A DNA stretch of 64,000 nucleotides from Roseiflexus castenholzii DSM 13941 (GCF_000017805.1 NC_009767.1:2728001-2792000); one strand, 5' to 3'. Numbered from the stretch's first letter, positions 43,944 through 53,866 are shown. Translations and numbers: made by a program. The notes: a model not told the origin generated them from the letters alone.

Positions 43944-45869
43944 ATGCCATCAAAACATCTGTCTCGCCGCGCGGCTCTGTCTGCCGCTGCGACATTCGCC
44001 GCGCTTGCGTCGATCCCTTCCGCGTTTGCGCAGGAAGGCGTAGCGCTTGTTGCCCGTCGCGCGGTGGTTGCGCCGCTCCAACCGGTCGAGGTTGACGTGC
44101 GCATTCCCGGATACACCGGTCCTGCTGCCGTTATCCTGTTCGACAGCCGCAAACGGTTCGCCGGCGTTGCCGAAGGACACGTCGAGAACGGCATTGGAAC
44201 CCTGATCGCCGTGCCGCGCGGCGCGCCCGGTGCGCAGTGGGTGGCGTTGTTCGCCTCTGGTCGATTCGTCGCCGCCAATCCGGCGCTGTTCTCACTCGAT
44301 GCGCGCACCGAAATCTGGACCGGGCAGGAACGCTTCGACCGGTTTGTGCCGAATGCGGCTGCCATATTTGCTGCTGCCACGCTGTCGTACACCTTCAATG
44401 GCGCATTCTTTCACGGTTACCGTTCGCCCGACAGCCCGCTGATCTGGTTGCGCGACCACGTGTACGCACAACGCGGCGCGCGCTACTTCGACGCCGATCT
44501 CAAAACCGCCTTTGACGACTTTCGCCGCTACCAGCAACCGGATGGCAGTTTCCCCGATTTCCTGCCGCGCCCTCCATGGACTGATCGCGCGCTCCGGGTG
44601 CCGGTCGAAGCCGACGTTGAGTACCTCTACGTCCAGGGAGTGTACGAAGCCTGGCAGGCGACTGGCGACGATGCCTGGATGCGTAGCCACCTGGAACCGA
44701 TGCGGCGCGCCGTGACGTACTCGTTGCAGCACCCGCTGCGCTGGGACGCCGAACGTGGTCTGATCAAGCGCCCTTTCACCATTGACACCTGGGATTTCGA
44801 GTACGGTTCGACGACGACCGACCCGGAAACGGGCAAGCCTGCGCCGCGCCACTGGATCGACGACAAGACGATCTGGGGCGTTTTTCACGGCGACAACACC
44901 GGCATGGCACAGGCGCTGACGATGCTGGCGCGGATGGAAGAGCGCGTCGGCGATGCAACCCTGGCGCGTGTCTGGCGTGATGTTGCCGCCGGTCTGATAC
45001 GCAACCTGAATGCGCTCAGTTGGAACGGGCGCTTCTTCCGCCATCATGTCCCCTTTCAGTCCTTCGACATCCCCGGCGTTGATCGGGAGCGGCAGTTGAG
45101 CCTCTCGAACGCCTATGCGCTCAACCGTGGCGTGCTCACCGTTCAGCAGGGGCAGGCGATCATCGACGAATATATCGAACGCTCGAAGACTATGCGCGCA
45201 TTCGCGGAATGGTTTAGCATCGATCCGCCCTTTCCACCGGGAAGTTTCGGGCTTGCGGGGCGCAGCGGCGAACTCCCCGGCGCGTATGTCAACGGCGGCA
45301 TCATGCCGATCACCGGCGGCGAACTGGCGCGCGGCGCATTTCGCTACGGCAACGAAACCTATGGCTTCGCCATTCTCGAACACTACTGGCTGCGCATGCT
45401 CAGTCGCGGGCGCACCTTTCTCTGGTACCATCCCGACGGCGCAGAAGGGGTCGGCTCCGATGACACCATTCCGACCGATGCGTGGGGGACGGCTGCGATG
45501 TTTACTGCGCTGATCGAGGGCGCTGCCGGCATCGAGGATCAGGGCATCGCCATGCGCGATGTAATCGTCAGCCCTCGCTGGGGCGCCGCTGGTCTGACCT
45601 CGGCGTATGTCTCGGCGCGCTACCCGGCGAGCGACGGGTATCTGGCGTATGCCTGGCGTCAGCATCCGCGCCGTATCGACCTCGACCTGAGCGGGGTCTT
45701 TGATCGCGCGCGAGTGAGGGTGCTGCTGCCGCAGGACACGCCGGGATCGGTCGAAGCGCTGGTCAACGGTGTGCCCGTGCCGCATACCATCGAAACCCTG
45801 CGCGCCAGCCGGTATGTCATCATCGACGTAGCGGATATGGCAGTTGTTCAGGTACAGGTGCGCTGGTAG
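43944..45869 (+). CDS. Tat-exported six-hairpin glycosidase
   Basis: This 641-residue protein starts with a twin-arginine signal (SRRAALSAAATF to SAFAQ, residues 7-29). It has a (alpha/alpha)6 glycoside-hydrolase-like body: RSPDSPLIWLRDHVY near 155, DDFRRYQQPDGSFPDF near 192, FNG-type helices, IDTWDFEYGS near 276 and a C-terminal beta sandwich. Glu/Asp candidates for acid and base are present in several helices but I cannot pick them. Substrate unknown (glucan or rhamnoside-type). Confidence 0.8.
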   Translation: MPSKHLSRRAALSAAATFAALASIPSAFAQEGVALVARRAVVAPLQPVEVDVRIPGYTGPAAVILFDSRKRFAGVAEGHVENGIGTLIAVPRGAPGAQWVALFASGRFVAANPALFSLDARTEIWTGQERFDRFVPNAAAIFAAATLSYTFNGAFFHGYRSPDSPLIWLRDHVYAQRGARYFDADLKTAFDDFRRYQQPDGSFPDFLPRPPWTDRALRVPVEADVEYLYVQGVYEAWQATGDDAWMRSHLEPMRRAVTYSLQHPLRWDAERGLIKRPFTIDTWDFEYGSTTTDPETGKPAPRHWIDDKTIWGVFHGDNTGMAQALTMLARMEERVGDATLARVWRDVAAGLIRNLNALSWNGRFFRHHVPFQSFDIPGVDRERQLSLSNAYALNRGVLTVQQGQAIIDEYIERSKTMRAFAEWFSIDPPFPPGSFGLAGRSGELPGAYVNGGIMPITGGELARGAFRYGNETYGFAILEHYWLRMLSRGRTFLWYHPDGAEGVGSDDTIPTDAWGTAAMFTALIEGAAGIEDQGIAMRDVIVSPRWGAAGLTSAYVSARYPASDGYLAYAWRQHPRRIDLDLSGVFDRARVRVLLPQDTPGSVEALVNGVPVPHTIETLRASRYVIIDVADMAVVQVQVRW

Positions 45870-45897
45870 CGACGCATTACGCGAGCGCTGCCCGCAG

Positions 45898-46084
45898 CCT
45901 TTGGAACAGGACACGGATGTCCACAGGTGCGACGGATCAAGACGGAATCGATCAGTGTCCATCCGTTCCATCCGCGACCATCCGTGTCCTATGGGCTGCA
46001 CCCTTCGGAACAGGAAGCGGATCTGCACGGATGAAAAGGGATCGCCCCGTGGCAATCCGTTCCATGCGCGCCGATCCGTGTCCT
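45898..46084. repeat. Intergenic repeat pair of ggaacaggA/G-type units
   Basis: Two diverged direct units begin ggaacaggacacggat (about 45903) and ggaacaggaagcggat (about 46008), each ending in atccgtgtcct. They fill the gap between the convergent glycosidase and trpB genes. A related degraded segment lies upstream of trpS. Confidence 0.6.
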
Positions 46085-46086
46085 GT

Positions 46087-47445
46087 CTACTCCACCGACG
46101 GCAACCCGGCGAGCGCCATGGCGACCTCTTTCTCAGAGTACTCGTAGTCGCGCAGTTTACCTGCCATGTAGTCGGTATACGCCTGCATATCGAAGTGCCC
46201 GTGTCCGCAGAGGTTAAACAAGATCGCGCGGCTGACCCCTTCCTCCTTGCAGCGCAGCGCCTCACGGATCGCACCCGCAACGGCGTGGTTGGCTTCCGGC
46301 GCCGGGATGATCCCCTCTGCACGAGCGAACTGAATGCCTGCCGCGAACGTCTCAAGTTGTTGAACGTTGATCGCCTCGATCACTCCCAATTCGAGCAGAT
46401 GACTGACCAGCGGCGCCATACCGTGGTAGCGCAGCCCACCGGCATGAATCCCCGGCGGCACAAAATCATGTCCCAGAGTGTGCATCTTGACGAGCGGCGT
46501 CAGTTTGGCGGTGTCGCCAAAGTCGTAGGCATACTTACCGCGCGTCATACTCGGGCAGGCTGCCGGTTCGACCGCCACCACACGCACATTGCGCTCGCCG
46601 CGCAGTTTCTTTCCGATGAACGGGAACGAGATGCCGCTGAAGTTGCTGCCGCCGCCAGTGCAGCCAACGATAATATCGGGATAATCACCCGCCATCTCCA
46701 TCTGCGCCAGCGCCTCTTCGCCGATAACAGTCTGGTGCAGCAGCACGTGGTTGAGCACGCTGCCGAGCGAATACTTCGCCTCCGGGTCCTGTGCTGCCAC
46801 CTCGACCGCTTCGGAGATAGCGATTCCCAGGCTGCCGGTGCTATCGGGATGTTCGGCAAGGATCGCTCGCCCGGCGTTGGTCTCTTCGCTGGGGCTGGCG
46901 ACCACGCGCGCGCCGTAGGCTTCCATCAGCGCGCGGCGGTACGGCTTCTGCTGGTAACTGACCTTGACCATAAAGACCAGCACCTCAATCCCGAAGAACG
47001 CGCCCGCCATTGCCAGCGACGAACCCCATTGCCCCGCGCCGGTTTCGGTCACCAGGCGTTTGACCCCTTCCTGTTGGTTGTAGTACGCCTGCGCGACGGC
47101 GGTATTCGGCTTATGGCTTCCTGCGGGACTGACGCCCTCATACTTGTAGTAAATGCGGGCTGGCGTGTCGAGCGCTTGTTCGAGGCGTCGCGCGCGGAAC
47201 AGCGGCGTCGGGCGCCACTGGCGATAGATTGTCTGCACCTCTTCGGGAATTTCGATGAAGCGCTCGGTGCTCACCTCCTGCATGATCAGCGCCATCGGAA
47301 AGAGCGGCGCCAGGTCCTGCGGACCAATCGGCTGTCCTGTGCCGGGATGGAGCACCGGTGGCGGCGGTGTGGGCAGATCTGCCTGAATATTATACCAGGC
47401 GGTCGGCATCTGATCCTCAGCGAGCAGATACTTGACGGTCTTCAT
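46087..47445 (-). CDS. trpB2: Tryptophan synthase beta chain, TrpB2 type
   Basis: This PLP enzyme condenses indole with serine (TrpB2 can work without TrpA). The 452-residue length and start MKTVKYLLAEDQMPTAWYN are of the TrpB2 subfamily, longer than TrpB1 (~400). The PLP lysine lies in GSHKPNTAVAQ and the phosphate loop in GCTGGGSNF. It is a single gene under a T-box, so it responds to uncharged tRNA-Trp. No trpA is seen in the window. Confidence 0.95.
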   Translation of the reverse strand: MKTVKYLLAEDQMPTAWYNIQADLPTPPPPVLHPGTGQPIGPQDLAPLFPMALIMQEVSTERFIEIPEEVQTIYRQWRPTPLFRARRLEQALDTPARIYYKYEGVSPAGSHKPNTAVAQAYYNQQEGVKRLVTETGAGQWGSSLAMAGAFFGIEVLVFMVKVSYQQKPYRRALMEAYGARVVASPSEETNAGRAILAEHPDSTGSLGIAISEAVEVAAQDPEAKYSLGSVLNHVLLHQTVIGEEALAQMEMAGDYPDIIVGCTGGGSNFSGISFPFIGKKLRGERNVRVVAVEPAACPSMTRGKYAYDFGDTAKLTPLVKMHTLGHDFVPPGIHAGGLRYHGMAPLVSHLLELGVIEAINVQQLETFAAGIQFARAEGIIPAPEANHAVAGAIREALRCKEEGVSRAILFNLCGHGHFDMQAYTDYMAGKLRDYEYSEKEVAMALAGLPSVE

Positions 47446-47537
47446 GGAACGTCCCTCCTCAGCAGAGCAACTACGGTGCAGGCGATATCGTTGACAGCGC
47501 GCGTCGCGCCTGCATCGAACGGCGCGCGCCGCGAATC

Positions 47538-47572
47538 AAAAAAACCTCTCGTCCCCTGCCAGGGACGAGAGG
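47538..47572 (-). terminator. Regulated terminator of the trpB2 T-box
   Basis: A stem of cctctcgtccc paired with gggacgagagg (complement of 47545-47572) is followed on the minus strand by seven T (complement of 47538-47544). It lies right after the T-box sequence and about 90 bp before the trpB2 ATG. Confidence 0.92.
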
Positions 47573-47855
47573 CTGAAGAACCTCACGCGGTGCCACCCCG
47601 GTTCGCCGCGCTTTACGGCGCGACGCCCTCTGCGAGTACGGCGCGCGACGCGCGCGATACCCCGCGCCCTGATAACGGCGGCGTTTCCGGCGGCTCCTAC
47701 TGCGGACAACGCACAGCGTTGCCGGTTCGCTCCGCAACTCCCGGGCCCATTCCGCACCGTCGCCTGCACCGACCTCACACCACGCCGTCGGCTCGCTGCG
47801 CCGCGCCCTGGTGCGTACTCTTCCCGTTCATCGCTGTTAATTTCTGGTTGATGTG
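47538..47855 (-). ncRNA. T-box riboswitch (tRNA-Trp) controlling trpB2
   Basis: The minus strand of the trpB2 leader shows, in order, AGTA (complement of 47816-47819), the opposing GAA followed at once by TGG (complements of 47750-47752 and 47747-47749), and the T-box sequence ggggtggcaccgcg (complement of 47586-47599). AGUA/GAA is the loop-E motif of stem I, and the triplet after GAA is the specifier, UGG = Trp. Next comes a terminator hairpin with seven U. Uncharged tRNA-Trp would pair with the T box and allow antitermination. No gene is present in the leader. Confidence 0.93.
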
Positions 47856-47861
47856 CCTGTG

Positions 47862-47890
47862 AGTATAGCAGGAAGTGGGGAGGATGTCAA
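47862..47890 (-). promoter_or_regulatory. Promoter of the trpB2 leader
   Basis: TTGACA (complement of 47885-47890) and TATACT (complement of 47862-47867) are separated by exactly 17 bases. Transcription would begin near 47855, giving a leader of about 410 bases before trpB2. Confidence 0.85.
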
Positions 47891-48439
47891 ACCGGTTTTT
47901 TGCCCCTTCGTGCCACTCCTGTGGAGAGCGTCCCCATGGAGCGGGCGTTCGTTTTATGGTCACACCGAACATTGTTCCCTCTCTCGGCGGATTCAAGGAC
48001 AGACAGAGCATCCGAACGAACAGCGGCACTCCCACAGGGGGTGAGGGAAAAACGGCGCATCCCAACGCTATGCATGCCCGCAATGCTCATGCGCGCGGTC
48101 CGCCCTTGAACTCAGCGGAAGAGGGTCGGTTGGGGGCAACCGGCGCGGTTGGTCCGGCGCAGAATCGTCTGAGCAACGACCGGACCCTGAGCGTTTTCTC
48201 AACTTGGGATGGGGTTGGGCGAGGATCGGCACAGATTGTTGGTTGGAAGCGTCGATCACGCGCGCTGTGATCTCTTCATGACGGTGCGGCGCGCCTCTTC
48301 GCCCTATCGAGCGAGACGACAACCGGGAATGAACCTTTGCGGCAGGCGCGCCGGGCGATGCCCAAACACGTCCCCGACAACCCGACGTTTGATGAATACG
48401 CTCTGTGCGCGCCCAAATGCGCAGTCGGCGTGGCGATCA
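47891..48439. other. Gene-poor interval with decayed repeat
   Basis: Between the trpB2 promoter and the signalling cluster lie about 550 bp without a convincing gene. Bases about 47972-48065 are a worn copy of the repeat at 36432-36750 (ggcggattcaaggacagac... then ggcactcccacagggggtgaggg). Frames crossing 48209-48865 are shadows of the genes on the minus strand. Confidence 0.55.
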
Positions 48440-48685
48440 TCACGTGCGGAAGAAGTCGATGACCGACCCGCGATCTTCTTCGCTCGGCATAATCTCGACA
48501 AACGTGATGCGCCACCAGGGGAAGATGACACTCTGAACGCCGGGCGCCAGGTAGGGCACGTCTTTGCCATCGCGCTTGCGCATATTCGTGACCTTGATGA
48601 ACATGTCGCCCGGCTGTGGTTCCTGATCGATGTCTGCCAGAACCGGATCTTCGCCGGCAATGTGCAAAATGACGGTTCTTGCCAC
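48440..48685 (-). CDS. Small unknown protein of the signalling cluster
   Basis: This 81-residue soluble protein is beta-rich. It opens MARTVILHIAGEDPV and includes DMFIKVTNMRKRDGKDVPY and PWWRITFVEIMPSEED. No known family is recognised. It begins 12 bp after the FHA gene and is separated by 500 bp from the next gene downstream, so it is the last gene of this run. Its amino-acid quality (no low complexity) and coupling support a real gene. Confidence 0.75.
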   Translation of the reverse strand: MARTVILHIAGEDPVLADIDQEPQPGDMFIKVTNMRKRDGKDVPYLAPGVQSVIFPWWRITFVEIMPSEEDRGSVIDFFRT

Positions 48686-48697
48686 GTTCGGCTCCTT

Positions 48698-49219
48698 TCA
48701 GCGCTGACGATTGCGGGCTTCCAGACGCAACAACAGGGTTCCACACATAATCTCGTCGCCGTGCTTCACCGGCGTCGCGCACATGGGCTTGATCTGACGA
48801 CCGTTGACAAAGGTTCCATTCGCGCTGCCGAGGTCTTCGACGCGGTAGGCGCCATTGTGGTATGAGAGGATGGCATGGCGGCGCGAAACACCGGCGTCAT
48901 ACCCACCGAACGGACCAAGATCGATATCCGGCATAATGCCGCGCGTCGGGTCTGCCCGTCCGATGAGCGCCTCATCGCTCAGATTGACCTCGATCCGGCG
49001 GCGACTGCTCACCACCACCAGGGTGACCATATGGGCGGTCTGCGCATCGTCTGCCGGTAGCGGACCAGAAACCGGCAGAGGATCATGGCTTTCGATAGCG
49101 CCGGGGTGAAGTTCGCGCGTCGATTCGGACGGACTGGCGTCGATCAGGCTGGCGCCACACTCAGCGCAGAAAATAGTGCCGTCGAGTTGTCGGGATGCAC
49201 AATTCGAGCAGATAATCAT
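48698..49219 (-). CDS. Zinc-ribbon plus FHA-domain protein
   Basis: This 173-residue cytoplasmic protein has a zinc ribbon at the start (Cys4, Cys7, Cys18, Cys21), a linker and a C-terminal FHA domain (about 70-170) with VSRRHAILSY and LGSANGTFVNG. It should read phosphothreonine made by the kinase encoded at 51812-53770 (inference). A 116-bp gap separates it from the VWA gene. Confidence 0.88.
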   Translation of the reverse strand: MIICSNCASRQLDGTIFCAECGASLIDASPSESTRELHPGAIESHDPLPVSGPLPADDAQTAHMVTLVVVSSRRRIEVNLSDEALIGRADPTRGIMPDIDLGPFGGYDAGVSRRHAILSYHNGAYRVEDLGSANGTFVNGRQIKPMCATPVKHGDEIMCGTLLLRLEARNRQR

Positions 49220-49335
49220 AAGCCAACCACGTTCACACTGTCGGAAGGGTTGCTTTGTCGCTTACGTTCCTCACAATAACGGCGGCACAGGGTTGCTCAG
49301 ACGGTCACGATGCGCGGAGCCTGCACGCGCATCGG

Positions 49336-50613
49336 TCACGTCGTAGTCTCGCGTTCATCGTCGGCAACCGGACCGATCAGACCGCGAGTGCCAAAGCGGA
49401 TGCGCTTGCGTCCCTCTTCGCTCACCGTTCCGTTGCGCAGAATGCGCGTCGCTTCCTGTTGCAACGTATGCGCCAGCGCCGCGTCGCCAGCGTTGAGCAT
49501 GCGCGTTCCTGCCATTTGCAGACGCTCGCTCGCTTCCTCGAGTCGTCCTTCCGCCGCGCACTTCCAGGCGTTTGCTTGCAGGCGATACGCCACCAGGCGC
49601 TCCAGCCAGTGTTTGAGGGTTGCATCGACGCGATGGGTGACCTCTTCCGCCGGGCGCAGGCTAACGCGAACCATGAGTTCACGCGCCTGATCGCGCAGGT
49701 TTGCCCCAGGCAGATGATAGCGCAACGTCAGTTTCAGCACCGCGTGATCACCAACCGGTAAGGGAGGCACAACGACTTCGAGCAGAAATCCCTGCACGCC
49801 GGTATCGGGCCAGTCTCCCAGATTGGCCACCCAGCGGCGCTCTGCTTCTTCGATAATGGTAATCGGCGCAATGAAAGGGCGCACCTGATCGAGCGACCGC
49901 AACAACGCGCCGGGGCGTGTCTCGACCGACAGTTGCACCTGTTGGGCGAAGATGGCATGGAGGCGCTTCACCTCATCGGCGAAGACCTTGACGACATCCT
50001 GGGCAGTGGCGATGTACTGAGCACGACTGTTTTCGCTGGCGGTCATCGTTTCGAGCAGGTCCTCGTTCCATTCCGTTCCAATTCCGAGCGCCGTCAACCC
50101 AATGCCGCGCGACTGCCCGCGGCGAGCGATCTCGACACACCGGCTCTCGTCGCCGTAGGTGCGGCCATCGGTCAACAGAATGATCCGGCTAATGCCGCGT
50201 GTCAGAAACGGTCGTTGCACCTCCTGGAGCGCCAGCGCCATCCCCTGCGCCATTTCCGTGCCGCCGGCCGCCTCAATCTGCGCAATCGCCGCTTTCAGGT
50301 CCGCCTTCTTGATCGCGCGCTGCGCCGGAATAACCACATCAGCCCGGTCGTTGAACACCACCAGCGAAAAATAATCGTCCTGCCCCAATTGATCGACGAT
50401 GCGTGCTGCGGCGTCCTTGACCTGCATCAGGCGCTCCCCGCGCATCGAAGAACTGCGATCGAGCACCAGGCACAGATTCAGCGGCAATTTGGGCAACTGC
50501 TGTGCCAACCCTTCAGCGTGCGCTTCCAGGAGCACATAGATCAATTGCGGTTCGTCACCGACCGCCAGCGTTGTCCGGCTCAGGGTCTGCTGAAGGTTAA
50601 TGCCCGGTGTCAT
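49336..50613 (-). CDS. Cytoplasmic VWA-domain protein (YfbK-like)
   Basis: This 425-residue protein has a complete MIDAS: DRSSSM at about 48-53 (DxSxS), a threonine region and LLTDGRTYGDES. The domain covers about 40-230 and is followed by a beta-rich part and C-terminal helices. It has no signal peptide or membrane helix, unlike the VWA of the first island. A companion of kinase/phosphatase genes, perhaps a scaffold. Confidence 0.87.
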   Translation of the reverse strand: MTPGINLQQTLSRTTLAVGDEPQLIYVLLEAHAEGLAQQLPKLPLNLCLVLDRSSSMRGERLMQVKDAAARIVDQLGQDDYFSLVVFNDRADVVIPAQRAIKKADLKAAIAQIEAAGGTEMAQGMALALQEVQRPFLTRGISRIILLTDGRTYGDESRCVEIARRGQSRGIGLTALGIGTEWNEDLLETMTASENSRAQYIATAQDVVKVFADEVKRLHAIFAQQVQLSVETRPGALLRSLDQVRPFIAPITIIEEAERRWVANLGDWPDTGVQGFLLEVVVPPLPVGDHAVLKLTLRYHLPGANLRDQARELMVRVSLRPAEEVTHRVDATLKHWLERLVAYRLQANAWKCAAEGRLEEASERLQMAGTRMLNAGDAALAHTLQQEATRILRNGTVSEEGRKRIRFGTRGLIGPVADDERETTT

Positions 50614-50764
50614 ACACGCACCGCTGCTCCGTTATGGGAGAGATTATGACGGTATTCTTGCGCCCCACGTCTCAGGTTGTGCGCTCTGCGCCTGCATACA
50701 ATGCACACATTATCACGAATATGGTAGCGTTGACAATAGGAAATAAGGATGCTCTGGACCTGAA

Positions 50765-51778
50765 CTACACCAGTCGGACGAGAATCGCAGCAATGTTATC
50801 CGGTCCGCCAGCGCGATTAGCAGCATCGACCAGAGCGCGCACGGCGCGCTGCGGGCTTTCGATCCCCCGCACAATGCGCAGCATCGTCTCCTCTTCGACG
50901 CATCCCCACAGACCGTCGCTGGCGAGGAGCAGATGGGTCGCATCGCCGATGGGCTGAAACACCAGATCGACCGCAATCTCCGGGTGTTGCCCGACAGTGC
51001 GGTACAACTGAGAGCGCAGCGGATGATCCCGCGCCTCGGTTGGGTCGAGTTGTCCCATCTCGATCAACCGTCCGACCGCTGAATGATCGGTCGTTAACTG
51101 ATGGATGCCGCCAGTATCGATCAGGTAGGCGCGTGTATCACCGACATGACCGATGTAGAGGGATCGACCCAGCAACAGCGCCGCAGTGCAGGTGGTGCCC
51201 ATGTCCGATCCGGCCAACCGGGCATGCTCCCAGATAGCGCGGTTGGCGTCCTGGACGGCTTCGACCATCAACGCCTGAAGCGAGACATGAATGGTCCCCT
51301 CGATAGCCGGAATGAGGAGGTCGGCGATGACGCGCCGGGCGACGGCTGCTACCGCCATGCGACTGGCAATCTCACCCCCTTCGTGCCCACCCATGCCGTC
51401 GGCGACAACGAACAAGCCAAGAGTTGCGTCGCCGGCTTCGCGCGGGATGCTGCTGATCAGCGTGTAGATCGCGTCCTGGTTCGTTGCGCGCACCTGACCG
51501 ATGTGCCGCATCGCAGCAGCCGCGATTGCCGGCGGAGGCGGCGGCGTTTCACGCAGCGTTGTATCATCGTCGAGTGGTTCAGTTTCGCCAGGTCGGCGGT
51601 CGGTCGTCTCCGCCTGCGCCAGTACCGCATGCGTGTCGAGCGGGCGTGTGCCATCACTTTCGCCGCTCACATCAGACCACCACGCCGGATCAGCGTGATC
51701 GGAGGCGGGTGCCGTCGGTTGTTCAGGGGGCATGTCTTCGCTCATAGGGCGCCTGCTTTCAGGAGCGGAACGCTGCAT
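50765..51778 (-). CDS. PP2C-type Ser/Thr phosphatase
   Basis: This 337-residue soluble protein has an acidic N-terminal extension (1-90) and a PP2C domain with VRATNQDAIY, VADGMGGHEGGEI, GHVGDTRAYL, LASDGLWG and GGPDNIAAIL, all metal-binding aspartates present. It likely reverses the neighbouring kinase. ATG 51778 is used; in-frame ATGs at 51745 and 51733 are possible because the upstream SD is weak. The gap to the kinase stop is 33 bp. Confidence 0.9.
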   Translation of the reverse strand: MQRSAPESRRPMSEDMPPEQPTAPASDHADPAWWSDVSGESDGTRPLDTHAVLAQAETTDRRPGETEPLDDDTTLRETPPPPPAIAAAAMRHIGQVRATNQDAIYTLISSIPREAGDATLGLFVVADGMGGHEGGEIASRMAVAAVARRVIADLLIPAIEGTIHVSLQALMVEAVQDANRAIWEHARLAGSDMGTTCTAALLLGRSLYIGHVGDTRAYLIDTGGIHQLTTDHSAVGRLIEMGQLDPTEARDHPLRSQLYRTVGQHPEIAVDLVFQPIGDATHLLLASDGLWGCVEEETMLRIVRGIESPQRAVRALVDAANRAGGPDNIAAILVRLV

Positions 51779-51811
51779 TGTTCCACGAGGGTAAATGATG
51801 GCGCCGGCATG

Positions 51812-53770
51812 CTACGCGCGCAGCGCATACAGCGCATGATCGAGTGACCCGATATACACCACGCCTTCGCCGATCGCCGGCGACGACACGACCGGGCCCT
51901 GTGTTTCATAGCGCCAGATCAGCGACCCATTCGCCGCATCGAGGCAGTAGACACATCCATCGGCAGCCCCAAAGTAGACACGCCCCTGCTCAACCCGTGG
52001 CGATGAGGTGATCTGGCTGCCGGTGTCATACTTCCATGCGAGTTTGCCATTCTTCAGTTCAATGGCATACAGGTTGCCATCGACGCTTCCAACGAAGACG
52101 CGCGTGCCAAACACGAACGGTGACGAATTGACATAATGATTGGTGCGATACTTCCACACCGGCCATCCGCCCTCACTATCGAGCGCATAGAGCATATGGT
52201 CCATCGACCCGACGATCACCATATTCTCGGCGAATGCCGGCGATGAAATCACTGGTTGTTGCGTGCGTTGCTTCCAGCGGACGCCGCCATTCTTGATATT
52301 CAGCGCATAGACGAACCCATCGCCGCCGCCGAAGTAGACCGACTCCCCCGCAATGCATGCTGAGGAGCGGATTGGCATCCAGGTGCGGTATTTCCAGATC
52401 TGCGCGCCGCGCAGCCCATCGATCGCGTAGAAGTGCTGATCGTCCGACCCGATGAAAATGACGCGCTCCAGCACGCGCGGCGACGCGCGCACCGGCTTGC
52501 TGGTGCGAAACGTCCAGCGCAGCGCACCGCGGCGGATCTCGCAGGCATACACCGCGCCATCTTCCGAGCCGACAATGACAATATCGTTCCACACCGCAGG
52601 CGACGACGAAATGCCTCCTTCGGTGGCGTATTTCCAGCGAAACTCGCCGCGACCGGCATCAATCGCGTACAGGTTCGTATCGTAGCACCCAACGAAGACC
52701 ATACCATTACTGAGGCATGGCGAGGAGCGCACTTCGTCTTCGCAAACAAAGCGCCAAACCAGTTCGGTGGTTGCGGCATTGCTGAGGCGTGGCGCACCTT
52801 TTGCCGCCACTGTTCCGCCGCTCTGTCCGCTGCGGAGGGTTGGCGTCTGCAATAACGCCATGCGCATCTCATCGGCTGATGCCCAGCGTGTTTTCATATC
52901 GTAGGAAAGCGCTTTTTCGACGACCGCAGCGAATTCGGGCGAGATCTGCGGGTTCAACTGGCGCAGGGGCCGTTCATGGAACGTAAACGGCGTTTCGGTG
53001 CGCGGATCGCTGGCGGTCAACAGGTGATGGAGCGTGGCGCCAAGCGCATAGAGGTCGCTCTGCGGTTCGGCGATGCCCTTGTACTGTTCCGGCGGCGAAT
53101 ACCCTTCGGTGCCGATGACCGTGCCGCGGGTGCGCACCAGGCTGCGCGCGATGCCGAAATCGATCAGCACAATCCGGTCATCGGATGTCACCATCACATT
53201 CGAGGGTTTCATATCGCGGAAGACAATCGGTTCTGGTTGCTGGTTGTGCAGGTAGGACAGCACCTCGCACAACTGCACTGCCCAGCGCGCCACCCGTTCT
53301 TCCGGCAACGGGCCTTTCGCTTCCTCGAGCACGGTTTCCAGGTCTTTTCCCTGGATCAACTCCAGAATCAGGTAAACCCGACCATTTTCCTCGAAAAAGT
53401 CGAACACCTTGGGAATAGCGGGATGCTGCAGAGTCGCCAGCAGACCGGCTTCGCGCTCGAAGTTCTTGAGGTTCAGCAGGCGCGTATTCGAATCCGGCGC
53501 ACTCTGGTACATTTCCTTGATAGCGCACGGGCGCACGACATCCTTGAAGCGCAGGTCGCGCCCGCGATAGACGACGCTCATGCCGCCGATGCCAAGCGTG
53601 CCTTCGATGACATATCGCCCCTGCAGGATGACACCCGGTTGCATCACCGGCGCAGCGGCACGCGCTCCGGCGCCAGGAGTCGTGGCGCCCTGCGGGTCCG
53701 CCCCGGCGCCTGATGACGATGAGTTAAGATCGATGCCCTTAGTCGTGCCGGGTTTTTTGATCAACGCCAT
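51812..53770 (-). CDS. Ser/Thr kinase fused to PQQ-type beta-propeller
   Basis: This 652-residue protein has a low-complexity N-terminus, a kinase domain (about 50-310: GTLGIGGMSVVY, K85, FRD in VFRDMKPSN replacing HRD, DFG in LIDFGIARSL), and then seven-odd WKY-type quinoprotein repeats (about 330-650, e.g. GFVYALNIKNGGVRWK). There is no membrane helix between kinase and propeller, so the whole protein is probably cytoplasmic. ATG 53770 has GGAGG 8 bases upstream; the longer frame to 53794 is not needed. The propeller may bind a ligand or partner. Confidence 0.92.
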   Translation of the reverse strand: MALIKKPGTTKGIDLNSSSSGAGADPQGATTPGAGARAAAPVMQPGVILQGRYVIEGTLGIGGMSVVYRGRDLRFKDVVRPCAIKEMYQSAPDSNTRLLNLKNFEREAGLLATLQHPAIPKVFDFFEENGRVYLILELIQGKDLETVLEEAKGPLPEERVARWAVQLCEVLSYLHNQQPEPIVFRDMKPSNVMVTSDDRIVLIDFGIARSLVRTRGTVIGTEGYSPPEQYKGIAEPQSDLYALGATLHHLLTASDPRTETPFTFHERPLRQLNPQISPEFAAVVEKALSYDMKTRWASADEMRMALLQTPTLRSGQSGGTVAAKGAPRLSNAATTELVWRFVCEDEVRSSPCLSNGMVFVGCYDTNLYAIDAGRGEFRWKYATEGGISSSPAVWNDIVIVGSEDGAVYACEIRRGALRWTFRTSKPVRASPRVLERVIFIGSDDQHFYAIDGLRGAQIWKYRTWMPIRSSACIAGESVYFGGGDGFVYALNIKNGGVRWKQRTQQPVISSPAFAENMVIVGSMDHMLYALDSEGGWPVWKYRTNHYVNSSPFVFGTRVFVGSVDGNLYAIELKNGKLAWKYDTGSQITSSPRVEQGRVYFGAADGCVYCLDAANGSLIWRYETQGPVVSSPAIGEGVVYIGSLDHALYALRA

Positions 53771-53866
53771 ACGATATCCTCCGCAGCGAGCCATGATGGG
53801 GGGTGTGTCACTCGAACGGGCGCGCCTGGCAGAGCGAATCCGCGCTCGACCGGTTAATCGCTTGTT

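Noticed and set aside
43944..46355. Very long minus-strand ORF (687 codons) opposite the glycosidase
   Set aside because: The plus-strand gene has a Tat signal and glycosidase motifs; the minus frame has no start context and crosses trpB2 sequence.
47471..47778. Minus-strand Arg-rich ORFs in the trpB2 leader
   Set aside because: They coincide with the T-box RNA and terminator, which fully explain the sequence.
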